Counted from the stretch's first letter, positions 15,154-24,719 are shown. The stretch: 64,000 nt of DNA from Sipunculus nudus (GCA_026874595.1 CM049313.1:22750008-22814007); one strand, 5' to 3'. Notes: a model not told the origin generated them from the letters alone. Program-made: numbers and translations.

Positions 15154-16795
15154 TACATATATATATCCATGTGTCACACACCCTGTTCGCCTCTGGCGCA
15201 TCGCCTTAAAATATCATGGAATTCTGTCGTTCAACGCATTAATATTACCACAATCTACACGCCTCCTGGGAAAAGAGTATGAGAGCATAATGCTTGCAGG
15301 TGCGTTGTCTCTGAATTCTACACCAAACAATACTATTAGAGAAAACTGTCCAGACTGACAAGTACCAGTTCTCTCAGAATCATAACTGAACTTAAACCGA
15401 CATCAAATAAAACACCTGGGTTCCCTTAACATGCGTTCTCATGCTGATATCAATACATAATACAGCATATTATTATACAACAATTTAGAGAAATTATCAC
15501 CTATAAATACACTATACATACTTAAAACTGCAATACCACAATACATAATATAACCGTTACAGTTCTCTGGTGACACTCATTGGAATATATCCATAAAGAC
15601 AAAGTCAACTGAACGCCGAGACCCATGTGTCATGATATAATGTTAATTATGCACAGTGTGTGTGTGTTTTTTTTTTGGTTGAATGCAAATATTTGTTTTG
15701 CGGCGTAGAACACTTGTATAGGTGCCACAAATATACAACAATTACGTTACCCATAAAATGTAGGTCACAATGACCTAATTTTGTTATGCAAGACCAGCCT
15801 GGAGGTAAAGTATATATTCTTTAATAATCGTTAAAATTTGTTGCATAACCTATCACTAACGAATATGTTTGTTCTTGTAAAGTGTTATAACATAACCTGT
15901 TATTTTTGGATGACTTTGTAACATTATCGGGTAATTTCATATTACGTTATCAGTTGGCAAATGTTGTTCCATTATTGGTTGATTCTGTTTATTGGTAAGT
16001 GTCATATTATCGGTTATTTTTTATTACATTATCGGTTGGCATTACATTATCAGTTGATTTGTTATTACGTTATTAGTTTGTGTTACATTATCGGTTAATT
16101 TTTCATTACATTATCGGTTAATGTTACATCATAAGATGATTATTACATTATCAGTTGTAACAGGGCCCCTCCAGCCGACGAAATAAAATCCTCGGATTAA
16201 AATTCCATCGAAAAATAAGGACAAAATATTCTCTGTTTCTCACCGCCAATGGAAGATTTCTAAAAGGAAGACATTAAAGTTGAATGTTAAACAATCAGTT
16301 ACCTTCCATCGGTATAGGATTTAAATTAGGAGAATAATAAATTCATATGTGACGACTAAGGAACTCGGAAATCTCCGTGCTTCAATCAAACAACCAGATA
16401 TTGTTCACTTTTGATCGTCAGTGATGCCTAATCATTATCTCGCAATATAATTAGTATCATTAAATAAATTGTACATTATGTGATGACAGTTAGGTGGGGA
16501 AGCATTGGGACGAACGGTGGTCCACTTGAAAAAGACATGAAACTGGCCTGAAACCGGGAGTACCCTGCTATACAGTAGGTTTGAAAAAAAAATCATATAA
16601 AGTAGATTTGACACTTATGGCATTATAGGATATTTTGGGTAAATGCTTCGGCCAAGTCTTTTTGAAGGCCAATCCAGATGTCACTAGCCGGGGCCGGGAT
16701 TTTGTAGGGTGGGGTGGGGGGCGTTTTTAGTGTGGAAGCTCTCCCGAACCCAAAGCACCTCTCCCTGGAGCCTGTATATGTGATATGGCATCGCA

Positions 16796-16859
<64 letters not shown>

Positions 16860-17356
16860 AGAAATGATCTGCGGGTATGCAGTCTTTCCTCCGCCGGTTT
16901 CGCCTCGTCGGCTCGTCAGGTGACTGGTCATGCCGTTAACTGTACCGGAGGCCCCTTCAAACAAAGGTATTACAACCACAAGAAATCATTCACGCACAGG
17001 ACCCATTCAAACGAAACCGAGCTTGCCAAACACATTTGGACCCTGAAAGACAAACAACAAAGCTTCACTATCACCTGGTCTATAATCCAGCAGTCAAACA
17101 CATTTATGACCTCTTCACGTCAGTGCAATCTGTGCTTGGCAGAGAAACTAGCAATCATAAGCTCAAAACAAAAGAACCTTTTGAACAAACGTTCGGAAAT
17201 TGTTTCCACCTGCCGCCATGGCCGAATGGCACCCAACCGTGCTAAAAAGAAATTATAAAAACCAATATCGCAACTAGTTGAATTCCAGTCACCTGACGAG
17301 CCGACGAGGCGAAACCGACGGTCGTGACCCAGATTCATCACATACCTTAACATATA

Positions 17357-17416
<60 letters not shown>

Positions 17417-18411
17417 CCTTCAGTTAGGAAAGATAGGAAAATCAACTGTTATATAAATGTGCATAAATCAGTTCTGAAAACATGTTCATGGAAAGAACTG
17501 TTAAAATCCCATAAGAAGTATTGCCCTCAGACAAAATATCGTGCGGATGAGTTATGATATTAATTTAAAAAGTAATTGTCCATATTCCGATGCAAATTGC
17601 TCCAGTTAAAAAGTTTTAAAATTGAGTAAACTGTTTGTAAAAAAGTGATATTTAATGTGATCGCCACTATAAAATGTGCAAGGTACAATCACATCAGTGT
17701 TAGCTATTTAATCGGAAACTTAAATGTACTTATGTTTTCTCTTCGGTAAATTGAATTTTAATTCCTAAACTCCTTAACAGTACGGGAACGCTAAATGATT
17801 GAGGCTTACTTTTGCAAGTAATTCCAAAGTGGAAAATGTTGGATTTATTAATGAAAATTGTCTTTAAGGTTTGGAGGCTACAAAGACAATCATTTTCAAA
17901 TGCAGAAGATGCTTTTGCTCTTTTTACAACTTGTTATATGTAAGGTCTCATTTCTTGTAACAGAGCCGATTACGGCCAAGAAGCCGACGAGGAACTACAG
18001 CAAGTACCGCATCTGATAGAAAAGGAAGCAGACGAAGAGGCACCGGAAGAAGCTGAGGTCCCACCGGAATCTGATGAGGAAGCACCAGAACAAGCTGAGG
18101 CTGCAACAGTAGAAGACGAAGAGGTCCCGGAGCCAGTTCAGGTAGAACCGGAAGCAGATGAAGAGCCACCGGAACAAGCTGAGGCAGCAGGGGAAGATAA
18201 CTGGGAAGATCCGGGCAAAAACTTGCGCCAATCACGTGGGTTGTGTCAGGAGAAGGGAAAAAGCTGCCATGGCTGGGTACGTTGTTGTGGCACCTTATTC
18301 TGTGATCCTGACAGCGTAACCTGCGTGGATTGTATCCCTAGAGGGAACAGATGTCATCTTTTCAAGAGAAGATGCTGTGGGAGTAAATGTGTTTGGGGAA
18401 GATGCAAATAG
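3409..18411 (+). CDS. Gene A: secreted double-knot cysteine-rich peptide precursor (3 exons)
   Basis: Exons read from splice sites: 3409-3466, 3775-3832, 17964-18411 (564 nt, 187 aa). Exon 1 encodes a 19-residue signal peptide (MKFFMVLGLAVLVALCQAA) and ends at a GTAAGT donor in phase 1. Exon 2 carries the family motif QDEQEYYERSLKEEQEN and ends in phase 2. Exon 3 begins at a CAG acceptor and encodes an acidic Glu/Ala/Pro-rich propeptide without perfect repeats. An RQSR furin-type site (residues 127-130) precedes a basic 57-residue tail with 12 cysteines: C-x6-C-x5-CC-x4-C-x6-C, two residues, then C-x6-C-x6-CC-x3-C-x4-C. Frames and phases join exactly. The weak point is the 14.1 kb second intron, which contains an orphan paralogous exon 1 at 10461, so exon 3 could belong to another promoter. 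Role unknown; a secreted defence or venom-type peptide is an inference from architecture. Confidence 0.75.
3644..3687. repeat. (CT)n microsatellite in intron 1 of gene A
   Basis: Uninterrupted CT dinucleotide run 3' of the signal-peptide exon. A similar tract lies at the same place in introns 1 of genes B, C and D. Confidence 0.9.
4341..5080 (-). mobile_element. Solo LTR of an LTR retrotransposon
   Basis: The segment starts TGTTACGG and ends TTGTAACA and is flanked by a 4-bp direct duplication CCAT (4337-4340 and 5081-5084). On the minus strand it has a TATA box (about 4815-4823, TATATAGGGGAAAA) and, about 320 bp downstream, an AATAAA signal (near 4490), the order expected in an LTR. No internal gag-pol region is attached, so it is a solo LTR. 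The superfamily is not determined; a 4-bp target duplication fits several. It lies in gene A intron 2. Confidence 0.55.
5730..6020 (-). repeat. Array of AACCGATAATGTAA-type short repeats
   Basis: Several degenerate copies of ACCGATAATGTAA and relatives in a row. The reverse-complement version of the same array lies at about 15885-16165, so the two sit in inverted orientation within gene A intron 2. Confidence 0.6.
6215..6325 (-). mobile_element. tRNA-derived SINE-like fragment
   Basis: Read on the minus strand it contains a B-box-like GAGTTCGAATCTCA followed by GGTGAGATTTTCAC, matching the plus-strand copy at 35605-35730 (GAGTTTGAATCTCA, then GATGAGATTTTTCAC). Both copies also share CGGCTTCTGTGG. 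It is a tRNA-like repeat, not a foldable tRNA gene. Confidence 0.5.
6849..6963. repeat. Compound (TA)n-(GA)n microsatellite
   Basis: About 38 bp of TA alternation directly followed by about 75 bp of mostly GA alternation. Confidence 0.9.
8766..8832. repeat. (TA)n microsatellite
   Basis: About 66 bp of perfect TA alternation, followed by short CA/TG tracts near 8837-8895. Confidence 0.9.
9275..10110. repeat. Degenerate ~45-bp tandem repeat interrupted by an insertion
   Basis: Units resembling ATTCCTGTGATCCTGAGAG then TGATAATAATATCGTAAC occur at 9275-9370 and again at 9830-10110. Between them lies a different repeat (see the entry at 9371-9829), so one array appears split by an insertion. Confidence 0.5.
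9371..9829. mobile_element. Dispersed repeat (TAGTAACGCCTCCGT family)
   Basis: Starts near ATATAGTAACGCCTCCGT with runs of CGTC, then two tandem sub-units each containing GCTTGTGGATC, TTTTAAGCC, CCTTTCATCTTTCACATAT-like text and GTCAAAGGTCAAGG-like text. It ends near TTGCGGTTCCCTTGTTATAT. A second copy lies at 53103-53410 in gene E intron 1. No coding capacity was seen; the class is unknown. Confidence 0.5.
10251..10520 (+). pseudogene. Orphan signal-peptide exon with promoter remnant (cluster paralogue)
   Basis: The ATG at 10461 opens MRCRLILGLTLLVVLSQAK, the same length and pattern as exon 1 of genes A-E, especially gene B (MKCYLILGLAIL). Upstream lie CCAATTGGCTGG (about 10280) and a TATA-like GATATATACGCC (about 10340), echoing gene B's GATTGGCTGG and GATATAAACGCC. 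The conserved GTAAGT donor is missing: where genes A-E have GTAAGT after nucleotide 58, here the sequence is ATGTTC, and the nearest GT would change the splice phase. No matching exon 2 was found before the exon 3 at 17964. It is probably a dead or partial duplicate inside gene A's second intron; alternatively it is a distal alternative first exon. Confidence 0.5.
11290..12310. repeat. Nested inverted repeat enclosing (TA)n
   Basis: CTTCCGGTAGACCGGTTCC (about 11740-11760) is nearly the reverse complement of GGAATCAGTCTACCGGAAG (about 12148-12166). Outside these, GGGCGCACAACTCCATCTTC (about 11373-11392) mirrors GAAGATGGCATTGTGCGCCC (about 12190-12209). A (TA)n tract lies between (11939-11990). 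The nested order suggests a foldback element. Arm lengths are unequal. Confidence 0.4.
12310..15100. other. Intron/intergenic DNA; no gene seen
   Basis: AT-rich, with (ATT)/(AAT)n stretches (for example about 14480-14530) and a poly-C run at 14646-14657. ORFs here are short, lack domains and are not supported by splice context. It forms part of gene A intron 2 if that gene model is right. Confidence 0.4.
15108..15150. repeat. (TA)n microsatellite
   Basis: About 43 bp of TA alternation. Confidence 0.85.
15885..16165 (+). repeat. Array of TTACATTATCGGTTGATT-type short repeats
   Basis: More than eight degenerate copies of TTACATTATCGGTT, ending next to AACAGGGCCCCT. The inverted counterpart at 5730-6020 is likewise near GGGGCCCCTGT (about 5551). 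Confidence 0.6.
16802..16856. repeat. (TA)n microsatellite flanking Penelope-like fragment
   Basis: About 55 bp of TA alternation immediately left of the Penelope-like fragment. Another TA tract bounds its right side at 17352-17415. Confidence 0.9.
16891..17345 (+). mobile_element. Penelope-like retroelement 3' fragment (GIY-YIG end)
   Basis: An open frame to a stop at 17258 encodes the C-terminal part of the GIY-YIG endonuclease region typical of Penelope-like elements. Recognisable landmarks are CTGGPFKQRYYNHKKSF, TELAKHIWTLKDK, CNLCLAEKLAI, LNKRSEIVSTCRH. The reverse transcriptase and the N-terminal GIY-YIG residues are absent, so it is a 5'-truncated copy. A 37-bp inverted repeat with one mismatch bounds it (16891-16927 and 17286-17322), and (TA)n tracts lie outside. 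The right arm lies in a hammerhead-ribozyme fold. Family recognition is from memory of the domain, not a search. Confidence 0.7.
17281..17337 (+). ncRNA. Hammerhead ribozyme candidate (Penelope-like element)
   Basis: Core CTGACGA (17294-17300); stem II GCC/GGC (17301-17303 with 17309-17311) with loop GACGA; GAA 17312-17314; short stem III ACC/GGT (17315-17317 with 17321-17323) with loop GAC; C17 at 17324 as the predicted cleavage position. Stem I is GTCAC/GTGAC (17289-17293 with 17325-17329), and an outer helix GAAT/ATTC (17281-17284 with 17334-17337) lies beyond an internal loop. All invariant core positions are present. Hammerheads with a very short stem III are an established feature of Penelope-like terminal repeats. 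Confidence 0.7.
17352..17415. repeat. (TA)n microsatellite
   Basis: About 64 bp of TA alternation with two TG interruptions, right of the Penelope-like fragment. Confidence 0.9.
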
Positions 18412-18698
18412 ATCGACAGGTCAAGTCTCCAATTTTCATTCTTGAAGGAAACGTATTTTTGTTTCATTCATATATTCACCTGTTTAACATTTCCTCTGTT
18501 TAATCTGGTAAAAGGCATTATTTCATTTGGTATTTATGAGACAAAGACCTTGGATTAATTTAACGTTAGACTAAAAGTGATCAGTGGAAGAATTATTTTT
18601 GAAAGACATATGTAAGCTTCTTTTTCCAATGTGGCCGATTTTTTCCAATGTGGCGAAGTAATCATAAAAGAAATTGTCTTTGCTCGATTGTTTCACGC

Positions 18699-18704
18699 AA
18701 ATAA
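18699..18704 (+). terminator. Gene A polyadenylation signal
   Basis: AATAAA in the context TTTCACGCAAATAAA, 288 bp after the stop. The same context follows gene C (41269-41274), and similarity continues past it, which marks it as part of a duplicated 3' UTR. Confidence 0.6.
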
Positions 18705-18719
18705 ATCATTTTCTCTCAA

Positions 18720-19730
18720 TTATGTTTTCTATATACATTAAACCGTTTATTCGTGAACTGATCCTCAGCCAGTTGATCACAAGAACCTGCGTTGTTGTAT
18801 AAAAACATGTCTGTGGTGAGAAATAAATTCATAAACGTGACCAATGATGGATCCAAAATCTTAGATATTTTGACAAGAGATATTGTCATATTGTTGTTAC
18901 TATTATAAGTCTAAGTAGTGTATTATCCGATAGAAATAATATGTGCCAGAAGAAACTATTATAATAGTATGCAATAAGACAAAACAAACAGTGCTAACAT
19001 GTTTGCTGCAAGGTCTGAAACCCCTGACATCCATCAGCTGGTTCGTCAACGTGCGCATTACATGAGATGCATCCGTGACCTGGAGACAAAACAACGTGTT
19101 GACCAATCAGAAGCGTGCCCCCGATCAGAAGCATGCGCAATCGTAAATTTTCTGCTTCAACATTTGATAAACACTGCTTTCCAATGGTCTACAGAGCACA
19201 TATTTTTACGTGTAGGTAGGAAATAAAACCCCATACAGCGTTAGGCAAGACTCTTTACTTCATTTTAGGGATATAACTTCGATTTCGGCCCGAAGGCATG
19301 CTTTGTGCACGAATGTGTGCATGAGATCTCTCCTTGACCTTTCATAGACAGATCTCATGTGTGGAGAATGACGCTCTATCGTTCTATATACCTGATATAT
19401 GAATGTGTGTATATCATGCTGACACTTTTTTTAACTGGTAACTATATAACTATATAATGTTGCCTATTACACAGATATCAGATAAATGCAGCAATTATTT
19501 TTCAACAGCTATTATGATTTCTTATAACCCATTTCATGTGGTGTACCACATATTATTTGCAATGTGCCTCTAAGAGATACCTTTATCGTCAAAGGCAGTG
19601 GATGCAAGAAAAGTAAATCTTGTTACATTGTTGGTTGAAAAATACCGATTATTGATATTACGTTCATGTTACCTTTTCCCATTGTAATTTTAAACCTCCA
19701 GGCAGATGCAAGATATATTGCAACCACAGA
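18720..19730. other. Intergenic DNA downstream of gene A; no gene seen
   Basis: AT-rich sequence with only short ORFs lacking recognisable domains. The first ~80 bp still resemble the region after gene C's polyadenylation signal. Confidence 0.4.
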
Positions 19731-19734
19731 TGTG

Positions 19735-19815
19735 CCCCTGTCCTTATTCATTCATTCGGTCTGGAAATATCCCACTGCGAGAGGTCCCGGGTTCAATCCC
19801 GGACGAGGCCCATTT
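19735..19815 (+). mobile_element. tRNA-like SINE fragment
   Basis: Contains a clear B box in the context GGTCCCGGGTTCAATCCCGG (19782-19801). The A-box half is not clear. It abuts, in opposite orientation, the tRNA-like unit at 19816-19972. Confidence 0.4.
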
Positions 19816-19972
19816 TGTTACGAAGACAAATTGCTCCAGGTGAAAATACTGGGCTGATTCGGGATTGGAACCCATATTGTTGGCGCACAAGTCCGGCGTA
19901 CCAACCGCTTCGCTAGAAACACATGCTTCACTTGCGAGACAGTTCGGTCCGCTCTTATGTCACCCCGTAACA
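19816..19972 (-). mobile_element. tRNA-like SINE unit with TGTTACG/CGTAACA ends
   Basis: On the minus strand it runs from TGTTACGGGGTGACATAAGA to TTTGTCTTCGTAACA (157 bp). It contains an A box (TAGCGAAGCGGTTGG) and a B box (GGTTCCAATCCC). A plus-strand homologue with the same ends lies at 31731-31886, and a partial one at 51635-51750. The tRNA-like promoter indicates a Pol III-transcribed SINE, but the 7-bp terminal inverted repeat is unusual for that class. Confidence 0.65.
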
Positions 19973-20814
19973 CATAGTAGGGCAGAGTCACGCTTCATTG
20001 TGTCACGGGAATAAACCCTGCGGGTTATAATGGATTTAAGCGTGCTTCCCCTGAATGAACGTACCTTACCTGTTGCTTTGGCATTACTCCGAAGAAAATG
20101 TGGTTCTCGATTCCTTGACGGTCACTTGTAATGACGGCATATTAAACTGAATAATACTCCTCCCTTAATCTCAGTCACGTCATCATGTAGCATAATGTTG
20201 AACTGGCCATAACAAGTATAACTGGGTGATAACATTGCATATTCATTCCTTTTTTAAATAAAATTTTGCTTTTAAAGTTATTACATCACAACATAACAAT
20301 TTCAAATAGAAATTCGTTAATATATCTATAATCTCTCCATAATCTTATTTAATCTACAGTTTCTATGAAAATATCAGGTTATAACATGTATTCAAGGTCA
20401 TGCAAGAACTCCTAAAAAGAATAAATATTTTCTAAATATTTTACAGATGTTTCTTTGCCATTAGAAAACAGTAATTCAAAGCGTTGATCAACGTTCTTTC
20501 AACATTAAACACAACAACTATAATATCTTTTTTTTTTTCAAATTAAAGTAGCAAGCACATATATTCATACATCTTTAACAAATCAAGAAGCACGTGCACG
20601 TGCATGATTTCCTGTGTATATTTACAGTGCCGCATCATGGGTCTTAAAGCAAACATAAATCTTCAGGCAATGCAGACTTTAAAATATGTTTAACTTGCAA
20701 ATACTTTAAGTAGGTTATATTTGGAATTGATGTTGTCGATACATGCTCCATATTTGCTCAATTTACTTTGTTTTCATTAACAATTACCAGGCGAAATTGC
20801 TGGATTTCGACATA

Positions 20815-21135
20815 AAAGAGTGCTGTGTGACCTTAAGACTGTTGACCAATGTTTTAAGTGTCAACACTTTGGACATACAGCTCGACAATGGCAGAAAACA
20901 ATCTGCTGCCTTAGGTGCGGAGACACTGAACATGGAATACGTGCCTGTTCCATGAACAAAGTTCATGCGAAATGTGCATATTTTCAGGTGCACATATTGC
21001 ATCCATTCGCGGTTGCCCCGCATCGAAAGAGGCAAATCGTAAGTCTAGACAGGAGAGCCAGACTAGGACCAGCAGAGCCAATACAGCCAAGCAGGTGCTC
21101 ATGCAGCCTACATCACCCCCACAGACGAAAGCTGG
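20815..21135 (+). pseudogene. Non-LTR retrotransposon gag-like zinc-knuckle fragment, frameshifted
   Basis: The frame contains two zinc-knuckle units: CFKCQHFGHTARQW (the fourth ligand is Trp, not Cys) and CLRCGDTEHGIRAC (intact C-x2-C-x4-H-x4-C). The third, CAYF…, continues in another frame as GAHIASIRGCPASKE from about 20980, so there is a frameshift. The arrangement is typical of ORF1 proteins of Jockey/I-like non-LTR elements. No endonuclease or RT follows. A MITE-like insert begins right after it. Confidence 0.6.
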
Positions 21136-21335
21136 CAGGGGCGGATCCAGAATTTAGGAAAAAAGCGGGATCCAACCCAGGAGGACCATATGAAAAGCTA
21201 AAAAAAAGTCCCCAGGTCCGGAAAAAAGGGGGGGGCATGCCGCAAAACTTTGTCTGAAACCCTTAAATAAAGGGTTTCTTCGTGTGAAATGGGGGGGGGT
21301 CTGGATCTCCCCCCCCCCCCCCGGATCCACTTCTG
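21136..21335. mobile_element. MITE-like element with CAGGGGCGGATCCAG ends
   Basis: The left end CAGGGGCGGATCCAG (21136-21150) is mirrored by the right end CCGGATCCACTTCTG (21321-21335). The interior has poly-G and poly-C runs (about 21291-21322). Similar ends occur in many animal hAT-type MITEs. No clear 8-bp target duplication was seen. A related end, CAGGGGCGGATCAAG, lies near 25187. Confidence 0.5.
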
Positions 21336-21469
21336 ATTGGACACTTCCGATACACTCGGCAACTCCAACAAAGGCACTTCTTAAATTGAACACCAAGTTG
21401 TTCATCACCGATCTGGGTACAACTTCGGTTTTCAACTTGATCAGATATGCGAGACAACTGCTGGATTGA

Positions 21470-21701
21470 TCTGGAGGTATATAATCAATTCTCCTCTCGA
21501 CTTAATCCTGACGAATCCTATGTAGATAGAGACTAACATCACACCCACTTAGGGAAAAAAATAAGGTATGTAGGGCAATTCTGTTTTTTTTTTTGGCAAG
21601 GAGTTTTTTGACACATTTTTGAGTGTTTCAGGTTTTATCACGGGAAGTGAACATATATAATCTAGATGCGGATACAATTTACATTTTTCTACATGTTAAT
21701 T

Positions 21702-21760
<59 letters not shown>

Positions 21761-24660
21761 TATTTGGTCAAAATTAATAATAATTTAGATATTAAATAAT
21801 AATAAAAATAAATAATTTCAATATTTAATCAGAAAAATACAGACTTATATTATAAATGACAACTTCCGTCCTGGATGTTATAAATTTGTTTAATTTGACG
21901 CAAAGACAAATTAAATTTTTATAATATTAGCGGTACCGTATGAGGTCTGTTGGGGGGGATGCTGGCAAATTTTACATGCCCTATTGGTATCGTTTTCAAA
22001 TCCCCCAGTAGATGGCGACAAAACAGAACTTCTAAAACATTCAGAAGGACGGAAATTTGACGCCAAAAATTATGAGCCATAAAATAAAACTTTGGTAGGA
22101 TTTTACATGCGAATGAGGTGATAGTGAATGCGAATGATAGTCACCGGGGATTTACCCGAGTGTGACGTCCCTGCCGTGTTGATAGTGACCACAGATGTGC
22201 TAATAGTTTTTGAACAAATCACACCTCATGTTTTTTTGTGAAAAATAAATATAAAAAAGTTTTGCCTTCAGAATATTCTAATAATATTAATATTTTAACA
22301 TTGGAAATATTGTCGTAAACATTTACTTTAGTAGATTCATCAAGCATAAATTTATTTTTTAATGATTGCGTAACTTTTTCCTGGTATCTCAAAACATATG
22401 CTTAACTACGGTGTGTACTTCTTCGTGATTTATACATATATATACATATACATAAATATATTGCATATTAATATTGAAAATATTAAACAACCGGCTAAAG
22501 TGCCGAACGTTTGAAAAATTTGATTGTCAGTTTGCGAGCGAAGCAACTGTGTAGACAACGAAATTATTGTAAGTAAAAGCATTATTTAACTGAACACGTC
22601 ATGCATGTGGGTATATTCTTGCCTGGTGCTTATCACCTGACAATATGAAATCGATTTTACATTGTCTGACCAAAACGGACCTTCAAATATAAGGCCTCCA
22701 TTTATAGGAACCTATCCTGGTCGAGTCATATTGCTTATATATGTTAATACGTTATTTTTCTAAATCTATCGACTTTAAATGTATGATGTATGCCCCTGAT
22801 ACTGCCCTTACATATTAGTGCAAACCCGATGAATAATGCAGTTCAAGGCCGTCAGCTGAAACTGAACAAAGTTAACGAATGACTCATTCTAGAGACACAG
22901 ACTAATGAAAAATACGGATATATTCATCGCATTTATACTAAAGGAAATGACAATATGAATAAGAAATTAATGAAACAAGATATGTAACAAAACAAAACTG
23001 TTTTCAACAAAGCTTTTGTTTGCGAACTAAACAGGAATAATGTAAGGAGATGTAAAAGGAGAAATCTTTTAAAATGGTTTCAAGCAAACATGGTATATCT
23101 TTATTCAAATTGCTCCGTATTTTGTTTATTATTAACTGAGTTTCTTTGCGAGTATTTGACCGGAACCTCAGTCTTGTAGAGGCTAACGGGTGTATCTAGG
23201 ATTCATAGGAGTTGCAACAGAATAGAGAGAGGGAGAGACACAGAGAGACAGAGAGAGACAGAGAGAAAGAAAGAAAATAAAAGAAAGAGAGTAAGACATA
23301 GACAGACGGACAGACGGGCAGGCAGAGAGAAAGAGAGATAGCGAGCTTTATAAACGGCCTAGAATGATAAACTTTAATGTCAGAATATTGACCCCTTTAG
23401 ATACTGTTAGGACATTGGGCAAAATCAATAATTTGTTGGGATCACCATCACAAATAGTAGCAAGAATTGCAGACTTTTTCTATAAAAATAGAATAACTGA
23501 ATAAACTAATAATCTCATATGAATCTCCTCTGTATATTCTTTTGGCAGTAGGCCTGGTTACAGCTGATTATGAATTTTCCTTTTTTGAGAGAGAATTGGT
23601 AAGATGAGTACAATCCACCATGCTTTGACGTGTGTTTCGTGTAATTAGATAAATGTCCACCAGAGGGTAGCAGTTATTTATCTGTCGCGGGTTTCAATAA
23701 GGCTTAAAAAGATTCATTTCACGGAGACATTATTTCAGAAATCAGTTCGACATGGCGATTTTATTTTTACCTTTTTATTGCCTTACCTTTTAAGGAAGCT
23801 TATATCACCCGGGACAAAATGAAATAATTCACATTATAACAAAATACATTTTATTGAAATGTTATTTGGTTTGAACAAATTTATTTAAACAGGATAATCA
23901 AATTGCCTCTTCAATATAAATGCCGTCCTTTTAATATTATTTTTAATTTTTTTTTTCTCGAAAGATATGTTATAACAGCTGGAGCTCAGACTCGATAAAT
24001 TCCGACTGAAAATAAGAACAATAATGTTTGAAGCCGGCGACGCCTGAGAAACCAACCTCTTTTTTTTTTGGCCTAAACATTCCTATCGGGCAATATATGG
24101 CGATTTTGCCCATAGATGGCGCTAATGATCCAATTCCAGCCAGGTGATTCCTGACTCCCGTCAGGTTATTTATCCTTCCGTGTTTAACTCACTTCTCCAG
24201 ACCTTTACTCTTGATTTACAACGGAGTCGAAAGACACTGCACTAATAAATCACTTTAAAAGGCTGTATATATCTGTATTAAGTAGCAAGTAGGGGACCCA
24301 TCCGCTAGAGGTCGTTTCTACTCGAAATGTTTTTTTTTTGCTCTGTTGGGCGGCCTGGGCTACTTGTCTCATTGTCAAACTTTAGAAAATTGTTAAAATT
24401 CAAGCAAATACCTTCTACTTACATTCCACATGCGCATGCTTACACAATATTCCCTTTTCCCTGAAGTCCGAGTCTGCGCAGTATTCAAGTATTGCAGAAT
24501 TTACGTGGGTGATCCCAGGTGTAAAACAAATTGTGGGGCGTTATCAGATACACCATTAGGTTAATATGGTTGAAACGATGCAAGATAGCAGCGATATATT
24601 ACGATTCAAAGTTAAATGTGTTGTTATGTGATGGATAACAAGGTCAATTCACACACATTC
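21470..24660. other. Intergenic DNA; no gene seen
   Basis: AT-rich DNA with an (AAT)n microsatellite at about 21706-21759 and a GA/GACA-rich stretch at 23221-23340. No ORF carries a recognisable domain, and no cluster exon was found on either strand. Confidence 0.45.
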
Positions 24661-24672
24661 CAATATTATAAT

Positions 24673-24676
24673 TATA

Positions 24677-24719
<43 letters not shown>
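24673..24719. repeat. (TA)n microsatellite
   Basis: About 45 bp of TA alternation with one short interruption. Confidence 0.85.

Noticed and set aside
14546-15564. A second solo LTR
   Set aside because: Ends resembling TGTTA and GTTACA were noticed, but no matching target duplication or ordered TATA/AATAAA signals could be established.
16891-16927. A further hammerhead ribozyme on the minus strand in the left arm
   Set aside because: The core CTGACGA…GAAA is present, but stem III cannot close with the required A-U pair and stem I pairs only out of register, so it is probably an inactive inverted copy.
16623-16979. ORFs made of long Tyr-Ile runs here and at other (TA)n tracts
   Set aside because: Translated TA microsatellite, not protein-coding.
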